Positions 19,127-28,419 of a stretch of DNA of 54,380 nucleotides are shown here, piece by piece (the first letter of the stretch is position 1; every line of letters starts with the position of its first letter). The notes under the pieces are model-generated. The model made no database searches. It saw nothing but the letters and a program-made list of their open reading frames with translations, and was not told the DNA's origin. The position numbers and the translations under genes are program-made. The DNA comes from an uncultured Chitinophagaceae bacterium (GTDB lineage: Bacteria > Bacteroidota > Bacteroidia > Chitinophagales > Chitinophagaceae), in assembly GCA_934502905.1 (NCBI GenBank), contig CAKSVK010000005.1, positions 1-54,380 on the forward strand, written 5' to 3'.

Positions 19127-19286
19127 CAGGGCGCTAAAGCAATACAGAAAAACGGCCCGCTGCAAAATACCACAGGGTCACGATAACGGAAAAGTATAAC
19201 CGAATGGATGCGTCAGCTATAATTATTTTATAATAGCAGCATTGACTTCCCGAAACTGAGTATCTGCAGAACATAAAACAACGAAG

Positions 19287-19357
19287 TCCGGAGATTACGT
19301 ACAACATTATTTATTTTACCGGCAAATCAAAAATATTTAATCCACGATCCCCGCCAG
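19287..19357. repeat. 71-bp direct repeat, copy A (copied 3' end of hom)
   Basis: These 71 bases are repeated at 19638-19708 with two mismatches. Copy B covers the last seven codons of the homoserine dehydrogenase gene and 50 bases beyond its stop; copy A therefore carries a duplicate of the gene end (Leu-Ala-Gly-Ile-Val-Asp-stop) with no gene attached. Confidence 0.9.
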
Positions 19358-19361
19358 CCTT

Positions 19362-19556
19362 ACTGGCGCAGGTTTGGTAGCTCAGCTCAGTGCTTGGCCA
19401 GACCTGTGCCTTTCCATTACTAAGCTATCGATACACCTGGCTGGCGGCAAGACAATGCCTTGTGCTTAGCCTGGGTTGTGGCAAGGGTAAATGAGTAAAC
19501 CAAAGCACAGGTCAGCCAACAACACAAAGCGTAGCTACAGACCTGCGCTAGCCCGA
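19362..19556. repeat. Imperfect ~195-bp inverted repeat (MITE-like) between the direct repeats
   Basis: The left arm (CTGGCGCAGGTTTGGTAGCT from 19364, and CCAGACCTGTGCCTTTCC further in) matches the reverse complement of the right arm (AGCTACAGACCTGCGCTAG near 19537-19555, and AAAGCACAGGTCAGCC near 19502). The centre is around CAAGACAATGCCTTG at 19450. The sequence could fold into one long hairpin. No ORF of interest lies inside. The element is enclosed by the 71-bp direct repeats. Confidence 0.65.
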
Positions 19557-19637
19557 GGTGGTCCTATTGTTGCAGAGCTCCAGACAGAGCACCACACCTC
19601 TTTGATTCTACTTAACCAAGGTTTCGAACAGTACTGG

Positions 19638-19708
19638 TCCGGAGACTACGTACAACATTATTTATTTTACCGGCAAATCAAAAACATTTAATCCACGATC
19701 CCCGCCAG
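19638..19708. repeat. 71-bp direct repeat, copy B
   Basis: Overlaps the last codons of the homoserine dehydrogenase gene (stop at 19688-19690 on the minus strand). Differs from copy A at two positions only (one T/C in the distal part, one T/C near the stop codon). Confidence 0.9.
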
Positions 19709-20956
19709 TTCCAGGCTTTTCTTTTTCAGCTTGCGGATCTCTACATCTTCGATGATCGCATCAGGAGAAAGTATCAGCGATACGCCGTTCTCCTTCCACC
19801 AGGTTTCTTCCTGCAGACGCCTGAAATGTAATACCCCCACCAGGTATTTCCGCTCGCCGGCATGCCATTCTTCAATCCATTCGAATTTATCGCGGGGTAC
19901 ATATTTCCAATCGTCAAAGCTTACATAAGTGCGCACATAAAACTCACTGGTAAGCGTAAGCGGTGTATGATAATATAGCTTCTTATATTCATACCGGTAC
20001 TGGTAACGTAATGCAGAAATATCGCTCAATACCGCAGAAGCAGTAGGGAAGCTGCCCGCACCTTTTCCATAGAAAAATTGCTTATCCGCAAAACCGCTTT
20101 CTATCACCACACCATTAAATTCATTTTTTACAAATGCCAGCGGATCTTCGTGGGTTACCAGCTGTGGTAATACAAATGCGGCCACACTTCCGTTCTGCAG
20201 TTTTTTTGCCTGGGCTACCAGCTTTATTTCAAAGTTTTTCTCCCTGGCTACCACCGCATCGGTAAGCTTGATATTCTGGATACCGTTGAAGACGATATGT
20301 TCCGGTTTTTCCACGATGCCATAGGCATGGGTAAGCAGGAAGGTCCATTTGTTCAGGGCATCCCAACCTTCTACATCCAGGGCCGGGTCAGCTTCGGCAA
20401 AGCCCAGTTGCTGCGCCAGTATCAGCGCCTGTTTGAAGTCCAGCTTGTCTTCAAACATTTTGGTGAGTATAAAGTTCGTAGAGCCGTTCACGATAGCCCG
20501 TATGGAATGCAGCAGATCGTTGTCATAATATTCTTCCAGGTTACGTATCACCGGTATGGAAGCGCAGGCGGCCGATTCACAAAGGAATGGCTGATTATAT
20601 CGGCGCTGCATTTCCAGGATCTCCGGCAAATGCTCTGCGATCATTTTTTTACTCGCGCTCACCACCGCTTTCCCGTTCTTCAATGCGGTAGATACGATCT
20701 CAAAGGCGGGCTCCGATTCATTGATCACTTCAACGATCACATTAATGTCCGGATCGTTCAGCAAAACATTCCTGTCGATTGTGAACAGTTCGGCAGGTGC
20801 ATTTCTTTTCTTGGATGGGTCTTTGATACAAACCTTTACTATATTAGCCTGGAGCGACGGGGTCTGTTCCAGCACCTTGTAGAGTCCCTCTCCCACTACG
20901 CCAAAGCCAAATAATCCTATATTCAATTGCCGTTGTGCTTCCATAATATTAATCAT
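19688..20956 (-). CDS. hom: Homoserine dehydrogenase
   Basis: A 422-residue enzyme that reduces aspartate semialdehyde to homoserine. The NAD(P)-binding motif is GLFGFGVVGEGLY at the N-terminus. The catalytic domain shows NGSTNFILTKMFED, the GFAEADPALDVEGWDALNK stretch typical of the family (Asp and Lys of the active site), and ATASAVLSDI near residue 305 in the form FPTASAVLSDISALR. No aspartate kinase is fused, and the C-terminal region is not an obvious ACT domain. The Met at 20956 overlaps the metX stop; the Met at 20944 (MEAQRQLNIGLFG) is an alternative. It follows metX in the same direction, so both make the acceptor for sulfhydrylation. Confidence 0.92.
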   Translation of the reverse strand: MINIMEAQRQLNIGLFGFGVVGEGLYKVLEQTPSLQANIVKVCIKDPSKKRNAPAELFTIDRNVLLNDPDINVIVEVINESEPAFEIVSTALKNGKAVVSASKKMIAEHLPEILEMQRRYNQPFLCESAACASIPVIRNLEEYYDNDLLHSIRAIVNGSTNFILTKMFEDKLDFKQALILAQQLGFAEADPALDVEGWDALNKWTFLLTHAYGIVEKPEHIVFNGIQNIKLTDAVVAREKNFEIKLVAQAKKLQNGSVAAFVLPQLVTHEDPLAFVKNEFNGVVIESGFADKQFFYGKGAGSFPTASAVLSDISALRYQYRYEYKKLYYHTPLTLTSEFYVRTYVSFDDWKYVPRDKFEWIEEWHAGERKYLVGVLHFRRLQEETWWKENGVSLILSPDAIIEDVEIRKLKKKSLELAGIVD

Positions 20957-22016
20957 TTACTATTTTCAAATAATGCATATTGTCTTCGCGGATAAAATCC
21001 GTCAGCAGCTTTTCTATCTTTTCATACTCCAGCAAAAATCCATCATGCCCGTAAAAAGATTCTATCGGCTGGTATTGTGCGCCCGGTACATTAGCAGCAA
21101 TGACTTCCTGCTCCACAGGAGGAAACAATATATCACTGGAAATACCAATAATCATTGCCCTGGCGGTGATACGGCCCAGGGCATTTTCTACACTTCCCCT
21201 TCCACGACCCACGTCATGCGCATCCATGGCCTGCCCCAGCCGGTAGTAGCTGAAAGCGTTGAACCGTTTTGCTAATTTTTCTCCCTGGTATCGCTGGTAG
21301 CTCTCTGCCGCTTCGCCGCCAAAAGGATGCGATACCGGCCAGGCAATCTTTTTATCACGAGGTTGCGTAAGATTATAGGTATTGTAATTCCTGTAGCTCA
21401 GCAGGGCCAAACTGCGGGCAGCCATCATCCCTTTAATGCCCGCTTCCTGGTTTTTGTCATTCCAGGTAGCATCGGCTTCAATACACATGCGTTGAGAGGC
21501 ATTGAAAGCAATGCCCCATGGAGAATGCTGCGCATTGGTAGCCAGCCCGATGATATACGCAAAAGCATCCGGCTCTTCTATGGCCCATTCCAGCAGCTGT
21601 TGTCCGCCCATAGAACCACCCACCCCGATCAGTATCTTTTTAATGCCAAGCGATTCCCGCAGGTGACCGTAGGCTCTTACCATATCCCGCGTGGTAAACA
21701 GGGGAAAATCATGGTACCAGCGTTCACCGGTCAGTGGATTTATCTCCAGCGGGCCAATGCTGCCGTAACAACTACCCGGCATGTTTACACAAATAATGAA
21801 ATAGTGGCTGGGATCGAAGAATTTCCCTTCTCCTATAAGCCCCGGCCACCAGTCAGCCGGGTTGCTGTTGGCAGTAAGGGCATGAAATACCCAAACCACA
21901 TTATCCTTTCGGGCATTGAGCTGTCCCAGCGTGGTATATGCCAGGTGAAAGCCCGGCAGGCTAACCCCGCTTTCCAGCACAAATGCTCCCTGATGATTAA
22001 ATATATGCGTCGACAT
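20949..22016 (-). CDS. metX: Homoserine O-acetyltransferase MetX
   Basis: An alpha/beta hydrolase-fold acyltransferase giving O-acetylhomoserine. The nucleophile elbow is GVGGSMGGQQ with the catalytic Ser; the acid is in SSDILFPP and the His in FYGHDGFLLE. The best starts are the Met codons at 22016 (MSTHIFNHQG) or 22028 (MQALMSTHIF); a longer frame to 22088 runs through the structured leader and looks non-coding. Product length is then 355-359, normal for the family. The stop overlaps the hom start region, so the two are translationally coupled. Methionine regulation is suggested by the structured leader described separately. Confidence 0.92.
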   Translation of the reverse strand: MSTHIFNHQGAFVLESGVSLPGFHLAYTTLGQLNARKDNVVWVFHALTANSNPADWWPGLIGEGKFFDPSHYFIICVNMPGSCYGSIGPLEINPLTGERWYHDFPLFTTRDMVRAYGHLRESLGIKKILIGVGGSMGGQQLLEWAIEEPDAFAYIIGLATNAQHSPWGIAFNASQRMCIEADATWNDKNQEAGIKGMMAARSLALLSYRNYNTYNLTQPRDKKIAWPVSHPFGGEAAESYQRYQGEKLAKRFNAFSYYRLGQAMDAHDVGRGRGSVENALGRITARAMIIGISSDILFPPVEQEVIAANVPGAQYQPIESFYGHDGFLLEYEKIEKLLTDFIREDNMHYLKIVND

Positions 22017-22019
22017 TAA

Positions 22020-22130
22020 GGCTTGCATTATGGTTAGGCAGCAAAAAGAGGCGCAAACGTACATGAAATTTTTCATCCCGGAATCCATGAAACACGGATG
22101 AAAAATTTCATGGCAGACCCTGCAACCTCT
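22020..22130 (-). promoter_or_regulatory. Structured leader RNA upstream of metX
   Basis: The transcript of metX would contain a perfect 17-bp stem (CATGAAATTTTTCATCC, 22096-22112, with its complement at 22062-22078) and a 17-nt loop. It is enclosed by AAAGAGG (about 22120-22130) and CCTCTTT (about 22044-22051). The segment GGTTGCAG before the hairpin can pair with CTGC-(CU)-AACC just before the ATG codons, forming a pseudoknot that would cover the start region. Nested stem plus 3' pseudoknot is the plan of SAM-II-like riboswitches, but the conserved SAM-II bases are not clearly present. Structure seen directly; ligand is inference. Confidence 0.55.
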
Positions 22131-22146
22131 TTCCTATTATTTCCGG

Positions 22147-23560
<1,414 letters not shown>

Positions 23561-23671
23561 CAAACCATATTGCTGGCGCAGGTTGCTGAAAAACTGTTAT
23601 AGTTTGTTACTGGTACCATACTGTTGTATCCGATAAAAATAATAGACTTTGTGTTCATTACCAATTTTTGT

Positions 23672-24847
23672 TTATGAGAAGGGTACACTTACCTGTGCCG
23701 ATCGGGCCACTTTATCCAGCGCCTTTTCCAGATCGGCTACCAGGTCTTCCGCATCTTCAAGCCCTACACTCAACCGTATAAGACTGTCTGATACACCTGC
23801 CGCCCTCCTTTTTTCAGCAGGAATGGATTTATGCGTCATACCTGCCGGATGACAAAGTAGGCTTTTTACACCACCCAGGCTTTCGGCCAGCTTGAACAAC
23901 CTGGTAGAGGTTGTAAAGTTCACCGCCGCTTCCTCCGTGTCGGTTTTCAGCGTAAAGGATACCACACCGCCAAATGCTTTCGACTGCCTGGCAGCCACTT
24001 CGTGGTTCTTATGGGAGGGAAGCCCGGGATAATATACTTTATCCACCAATGGATGGGCCTGCAGAAACGCTGCTACCGCCAGGGCATTGGCACTATGCTG
24101 TTTCACACGGAGGTTCAGGGTTTCTATTCCCCTGATTACCAGCCAACTGTCGAAAGGACCCAGGATGCCGCCTCCGGCGTTCTGCAGAAACTTTATTTTT
24201 TCACCCAGCTCTTTTTCTTTCGTCACTACCAGTCCGGCGATCAGGTCGCTGTGACCACCCAGGTACTTCGTAGCGCTGTGCACTACTATATCTGCCCCCA
24301 ACAGCAGTGGTTGCTGTAATGCCGGCGACGCGAAGGTATTATCCACGCAAAGCCAGCAATGATTGGCCCTGGCTATTTTAGCAACGGCTGCTATATCAGT
24401 GATCTTCAGGGTAGGATTGGTAGGCGTTTCGATCCAGATGAGACGCGTGGCAGGACTGATGGCATCTACAATATGGATGACATCGGTAGTATCTACATAT
24501 TTAATGGTAATACCGAACTTCTCATATACATGTGTAAACAGCCGGAAAGCGCCGCCATAAATATCATCTACTGCAATAATTTCATCACCGGCTTTCAGCA
24601 ATTTCAATACAGTGTCTATAGCAGCCAGTCCGCTGGCAAATGCAGCTCCCGTACTTCCTCCTTCCAGTTCAGCCACCAGGTTTTCGAGCGCATGGCGGGT
24701 GGGGTTAGATGTTCGAGAATAGTCAAAACCTTTGTTGATTCCGGGCGCCTCCTGCACATAGGTGGAGGTCTGGTAAATGGGAACACTGATGGCTCCGGTC
24801 AATGGATCTACCGGAATGGCATGAATGATTTGTGTGTTTGTTGGCAT
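23672..24847 (-). CDS. Cystathionine gamma-synthase / trans-sulfuration PLP enzyme
   Basis: A 391-residue PLP enzyme of the Cys/Met metabolism family. The N-terminus TQIIHAIPVDPLTGAISVPIY and the SGLAAIDTVLKLL phosphate-binding part lead to the PLP lysine in VVHSATKYLGGHSDLIAG. The C-terminus ESLGGVKSLLCHPAGMTH is usual. It could act as MetB (cystathionine gamma-synthase), as MetC-type lyase, or as cystathionine gamma-lyase; the SAM riboswitch just upstream argues for a methionine biosynthetic role. The gene precedes metY on the same strand after 214 bases. Confidence 0.88.
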   Translation of the reverse strand: MPTNTQIIHAIPVDPLTGAISVPIYQTSTYVQEAPGINKGFDYSRTSNPTRHALENLVAELEGGSTGAAFASGLAAIDTVLKLLKAGDEIIAVDDIYGGAFRLFTHVYEKFGITIKYVDTTDVIHIVDAISPATRLIWIETPTNPTLKITDIAAVAKIARANHCWLCVDNTFASPALQQPLLLGADIVVHSATKYLGGHSDLIAGLVVTKEKELGEKIKFLQNAGGGILGPFDSWLVIRGIETLNLRVKQHSANALAVAAFLQAHPLVDKVYYPGLPSHKNHEVAARQSKAFGGVVSFTLKTDTEEAAVNFTTSTRLFKLAESLGGVKSLLCHPAGMTHKSIPAEKRRAAGVSDSLIRLSVGLEDAEDLVADLEKALDKVARSAQVSVPFS

Positions 24848-24958
24848 GTTAAACAGTTTTGTGCCCCGCTTTCAGCGGAACGGTTGTTAGACAAATAATA
24901 ACTAAAACATGCTTAACAGAAAAACGCGGGAACCCCGGAAGCCTGCCCCGGAGGGCAT

Positions 24959-24994
24959 AAAAAAAGCTCTTCCGACAGGTCAGTGGAAGAGCTT
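24959..24994 (-). terminator. Intrinsic terminator of the SAM riboswitch
   Basis: On the minus strand the 10-bp stem AAGCTCTTCC / GGAAGAGCTT (24964-24994, loop of 11) is followed by a run of T. It lies between the riboswitch and the metB-like start, the normal place for the expression platform, so SAM binding should end transcription here. Confidence 0.88.
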
Positions 24995-25037
24995 ATAATA
25001 TTTTGAATATTAAACAATTATAAAGCTGATCTTCTGA

Positions 25038-25149
25038 CTTATCTGCTTCCGCTTTTCAGCGGAACTGGAATTGACACCTTGTTTACCATTGCAGGTAAAA
25101 CAGGTTGTCAAGGCTTCAAAGGGCCAGTCCCTCAGCCTTTCTTGATAAG
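25038..25149 (-). ncRNA. SAM-I (S-box) riboswitch
   Basis: The minus strand shows the conserved SAM-I elements in order: P1 strand CTTATC (25149-25144), AAGAAAGGCTGAGGGACTGG, CCCTTTGAAGCC, TTGACAACC, a P3 arm, GGTGTCAATTCCAG, a P4 hairpin (TTCCGCTGAAAAGCGGAA), and the closing GATAAG (25043-25038). The GA-rich kink-turn region and the GTGCCAA-like core are recognisable. It is followed by an intrinsic terminator and the metB-like gene, so it is a transcriptional OFF switch for methionine biosynthesis when S-adenosylmethionine is plentiful. Confidence 0.95.
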
Positions 25150-25169
25150 TATGTAATAAAGAACTGGTG

Positions 25170-25199
25170 CAAAGATAATGTCAAAATCAATATTTCAAA
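25170..25199 (-). promoter_or_regulatory. Promoter of the SAM riboswitch/metB transcript
   Basis: On the minus strand TTTG (25199-25196) is followed after 18 bases by TATCTTTG (25177-25170). Both boxes match the Bacteroidota consensus, and the predicted transcription start falls about 10 bases before the riboswitch. Confidence 0.75.
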
Positions 25200-25208
25200 A
25201 AATAAATC

Positions 25209-25222
25209 AGGAAAGCTTTCCT
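25209..25222. promoter_or_regulatory. 14-bp perfect palindrome between divergent met and cys promoters
   Basis: AGGAAAGCTTTCCT overlaps the -33 box of the cys promoter and lies 10 bases behind the -33 box of the met promoter. A dimeric regulator bound here could act on the cys promoter or on both. Confidence 0.45.
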
Positions 25223-25247
25223 ATTTAAAATTTATACCGTAGTTTTG
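25217..25247 (+). promoter_or_regulatory. Promoter of the sulfate assimilation operon
   Basis: TTTC (25217-25220), 19 bases, then TAGTTTTG (25240-25247), matching TTTG-N19-TAnnTTTG except for one base. Transcription would begin near 25254, about 27 bases before the poly-cysteine leader ORF. Confidence 0.7.
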
Positions 25248-25280
25248 TCCACCACTTTTATCGACTATTAAAACGCTTTG

Positions 25281-25322
25281 ATGACCTACAAGATGATATA
25301 TTGTTGTTGCTGTTGTTGTTAA
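25281..25322 (+). CDS. Poly-cysteine leader peptide before the cys operon
   Basis: A 13-codon ORF reading MTYKMIYCCCCCC and then TAA, with six cysteine codons in a row (TGT TGT TGC TGT TGT TGT). It lies 27 bases after the predicted start of transcription and 66 bases before cysH. A run of codons for the end product of a biosynthetic operon just upstream of it is the hallmark of leader-peptide attenuation. Downstream, GTGCA/TGCAC (25336-25349) and a wider ACAGG...CCTGT pair followed by TTTT (about 25331-25374) could form alternative structures. Stalling of ribosomes when cysteinyl-tRNA is scarce would then raise cys expression. The ORF is certain; its function is inference. Confidence 0.7.
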   Translation: MTYKMIYCCCCCC

Positions 25323-25388
25323 TTATCAAATACAGGTGCATATCTGCACAGATCTAATGTTTCTTGCCTGTTTTAACTATTACGGATT

Positions 25389-26114
25389 ATGACTCAATCG
25401 CATCAGAGCGAAATAGAAAAAATTGCCACGCTTATTAAGCCTACTGAAATAGTAGACAATTTAAAAAAGATAGCGGCCGCCTATCCGGGGCAGGTAGTAT
25501 TTTCCACCAGCTTCAGCTGGGAAGACCAGGCGATCTCACACTTCATATTTAATAATCGTATAGACATACAGGTTTTTACTTTAGATACCGGCCGCATGTT
25601 TCCCGAAACGTATTCCACCTGGAGCAGGACATTAGAGAAATACAGCCGCCCGATCACAGCCTATTATCCCGAAGCGTTATCATTGCAGCATTTCACGGAA
25701 GAGAAAGGACCTAATAGCTTTTATGATTCGGTAGAAAACCGGAAGTTATGTTGCCATATCAGGAAAGTGGAGCCGTTGCAACGTGCCTTGAAAGGCAAAA
25801 AAGTATGGATCACGGGCATCCGGGCTGAGCATTCTCCCAACAGAGGCGATATGCGGGAGCTGGAATGGGATGGCGGGAACGCCGTGGTGAAATATCATCC
25901 ACTGCTGAGCTGGAGCACAGAAGAAGTGACAGAATTTATTGATAAAAATAACATTCCTTATAACCCTTTACATGATAAAGGATTTGTAAGCATAGGCTGC
26001 GCGCCCTGCACCAGGGCCATCCGGCCCGGCGAAGATTTCCGGGCGGGAAGATGGTGGTGGGAAGATGCCAGCAAAAAAGAATGTGGTTTACATGTTCACG
26101 AAATAAAAAATTAA
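25389..26114 (+). CDS. cysH: Adenylyl-sulfate reductase CysH (4Fe-4S type)
   Basis: A 241-residue enzyme that reduces activated sulfate to sulfite with thioredoxin. FSTSFSWEDQAISH is the modified PP-loop, and the C-terminal redox Cys is in ECGLHVHE. Two Cys pairs, KLCCHIRK and IGCAPCT, are the four ligands of a 4Fe-4S cluster, which marks enzymes that use APS rather than PAPS. That agrees with the operon, in which CysN carries no APS kinase and no cysC gene is seen. First structural gene of the cys operon, behind the leader peptide. Confidence 0.93.
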   Translation: MTQSHQSEIEKIATLIKPTEIVDNLKKIAAAYPGQVVFSTSFSWEDQAISHFIFNNRIDIQVFTLDTGRMFPETYSTWSRTLEKYSRPITAYYPEALSLQHFTEEKGPNSFYDSVENRKLCCHIRKVEPLQRALKGKKVWITGIRAEHSPNRGDMRELEWDGGNAVVKYHPLLSWSTEEVTEFIDKNNIPYNPLHDKGFVSIGCAPCTRAIRPGEDFRAGRWWWEDASKKECGLHVHEIKN

Positions 26115-26159
26115 ATATCGGAGCATATACCCGGTTAAAATCATAAACGAATTAATTAC

Positions 26160-27068
26160 ATGAGCGCATATCACCTGGATTATCTGGATGAACTGGAGTC
26201 GGAATCGATACATATTTTCAGGGAAGTAGCCGGGCAGTTTGAAAAGCCCGCTTTGCTGTTCAGCGGCGGAAAAGATTCTATTGTGCTGGTACACCTGGCT
26301 TTAAAGGCATTCCGCCCCGGCAGGTTTCCTTTCCCGTTAGTACACATCGATACCGGTCACAATTTCCCCGAAGCGTTATGGTTCCGTGATCAGCTGGCTG
26401 AATACATTGATGAAAAGCTGATCGTACGTTATGTGGAAGATACCATCAAAGCAAAAAAGCTGACCGAGCAAAAAGGGAAATTTGCCAGTCGCAACCAGTT
26501 ACAAACCTACACCCTCCTGGATACCATCGAAGAATTCGGATTTGACGCCTGCATCGGCGGCGCCAGGAGAGATGAAGAAAAAGCGCGGGCTAAAGAAAGG
26601 ATCTTTTCTGTAAGAGACGAATTCGGACAATGGGATCCCAAAAAGCAACGCCCGGAACTCTGGAATACCTACAACGGAAAGATCAATAAAGGTGAGAACG
26701 TCCGCGTATTCCCCATCAGCAACTGGACCGAACTGGATATCTGGAATTATATCCTGAGAGAAAATATAGCACTGCCGTCTATCTACTTCGCACATGAGCG
26801 GGAGGTGCTGGAATTTGAAGGACAATATGTAGCGGTATCCGAGCATATACGCATAGACGAAACCGATGTGATCGTAAACAAAAAAGTACGGTACCGTACC
26901 GTGGGTGATATGACCTGCACGGCAGCTGTGGCTTCCAGTGCAACCACCCTTGAAGATATCATCAGGGAAATAGTAGCGACCAAAACCAGCGAAAGAGGGG
27001 AAACAAGAATTGATGATAAGGTATCGGAAGCAGCTATGGAAGACCGGAAGAAAAACGGGTATTTTTAG
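26160..27068 (+). CDS. cysD: Sulfate adenylyltransferase subunit 2 CysD
   Basis: A 302-residue catalytic subunit of ATP sulfurylase. The PP-loop is LLFSGGKDSIVLVHLA, and typical stretches include FPLVHIDTGHNFPE, CIGGARRDEEKARAKERIFS and the C-terminal SERGETRIDDK ... AAMEDRKKNGYF. It works as a heterodimer with the GTPase CysN, encoded 83 bases downstream. The 45-base gap to cysH has no terminator. Confidence 0.96.
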   Translation: MSAYHLDYLDELESESIHIFREVAGQFEKPALLFSGGKDSIVLVHLALKAFRPGRFPFPLVHIDTGHNFPEALWFRDQLAEYIDEKLIVRYVEDTIKAKKLTEQKGKFASRNQLQTYTLLDTIEEFGFDACIGGARRDEEKARAKERIFSVRDEFGQWDPKKQRPELWNTYNGKINKGENVRVFPISNWTELDIWNYILRENIALPSIYFAHEREVLEFEGQYVAVSEHIRIDETDVIVNKKVRYRTVGDMTCTAAVASSATTLEDIIREIVATKTSERGETRIDDKVSEAAMEDRKKNGYF

Positions 27069-27151
27069 TACCGCTACCTGTCACGCTGACGAAGGAAGCG
27101 TCTATTAGAAATTGTTATATCAGCAATCTCCAAATCAGAAATAAAGCATTA

Positions 27152-28396
27152 ATGGACATACTAAGATTTATAACTGCGGGTAGTGTAGACGATGGCAAAA
27201 GCACATTGATCGGTCGTTTGCTGTACGACAGCAAAAGCATTATGATCGACCAGCTGGAGGCCATAGAAAAACAAACAAAGAACCGCGAAGAAGGAGAGAT
27301 AGACCTGGCTTTGCTGACAGATGGATTAAGGGCAGAACGGGAACAGGGCATTACCATTGACGTGGCCTATAAATACTTTACTACGCCAAAAAGAAAATTC
27401 ATCATCGCCGATGCACCGGGGCATATCCAGTACACGCGCAACATGGTAACCGGTGCCTCCAATTCCGACCTGATCATTATCCTGGTAGATGCCCGGAATG
27501 GTGTGGCAGAGCAAACCCGCCGGCATTCTATCATTGCTTCACTGCTCAACATGCCGCAGGTAGTGGTAGCTATTAACAAGATGGACCTCGTGGGTTACTC
27601 CCAGGATGTGTTTAACAACATTGTAATTGAATATGCCGACCTGGCGAAGGCGCTGGGGCTGAGGGATGTGAAGTACATTCCGATCAGCGCGCTGAAAGGA
27701 GACAATATTGTAGAAAAATCTGCTGCGTTGTCCTGGTATGAAGGTGGGTCATTATTACACCTGCTGGAAACCACACAGGTGGAAAAAGCCGTGAACCTGG
27801 ACAAAGCCAGGCTGCCGGTGCAATATGTTATTCGTCCACAGACAGAAACATTACATGACTATCGTGGTTATGCAGGGAAGATCATCAGCGGCATCTATAA
27901 GGTCGGTGATGAGGTTACCGTGCTGCCCTCGGGTCTGACCAGCACCATTACAGCCATAGAAACTGATGGCGGCAAACAGGTGCAGGAAGCATTTGCCCCG
28001 CAGGCAGTTGTGTTGCACCTGGCGGATGATGTGGATATCAGCCGTGGCGATGTGATCGTACTGAATAACGATGTACCCCAAACATCAAACGAGCTGGAAG
28101 TATTGCTATGCTGGATGGATAATAAGCCGCTGACGCCCGGCAACAAATACCTCCTCCAGATAAACAGCACCAGGGTAAGGTCTGTGGTAAGGGAAGTAGA
28201 ATACCGCCTGGATGTAAATACGCTGGAAAAACAATACGATACAGACAGCATCCGGCTGAATGATATAGTGAAAGCAACCATTAAAACGGCACAGCCGATC
28301 GTATTTGACAGCTATAATGATCTAAGAGCCAATGGCGGGGCCATCTTGATAGATGAAACCAGCAATGTTACGGTAGGCGCCTGCATGATTCAATGA
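27152..28396 (+). CDS. cysN: Sulfate adenylyltransferase subunit 1 CysN
   Basis: A 414-residue elongation-factor-like GTPase that drives sulfate adenylylation by CysD. G motifs are AGSVDDGKSTLIGRL, DAPGH and NKMD; the switch region is EREQGITIDVAY. The length ends after the third EF-Tu-like domain, so no APS kinase is fused, unlike the NodQ type. The next gene, cobA, begins 23 bases downstream. Confidence 0.96.
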   Translation: MDILRFITAGSVDDGKSTLIGRLLYDSKSIMIDQLEAIEKQTKNREEGEIDLALLTDGLRAEREQGITIDVAYKYFTTPKRKFIIADAPGHIQYTRNMVTGASNSDLIIILVDARNGVAEQTRRHSIIASLLNMPQVVVAINKMDLVGYSQDVFNNIVIEYADLAKALGLRDVKYIPISALKGDNIVEKSAALSWYEGGSLLHLLETTQVEKAVNLDKARLPVQYVIRPQTETLHDYRGYAGKIISGIYKVGDEVTVLPSGLTSTITAIETDGGKQVQEAFAPQAVVLHLADDVDISRGDVIVLNNDVPQTSNELEVLLCWMDNKPLTPGNKYLLQINSTRVRSVVREVEYRLDVNTLEKQYDTDSIRLNDIVKATIKTAQPIVFDSYNDLRANGGAILIDETSNVTVGACMIQ

Positions 28397-28419
28397 TAAC
28401 CTCCTGATAGTTATAAAAG

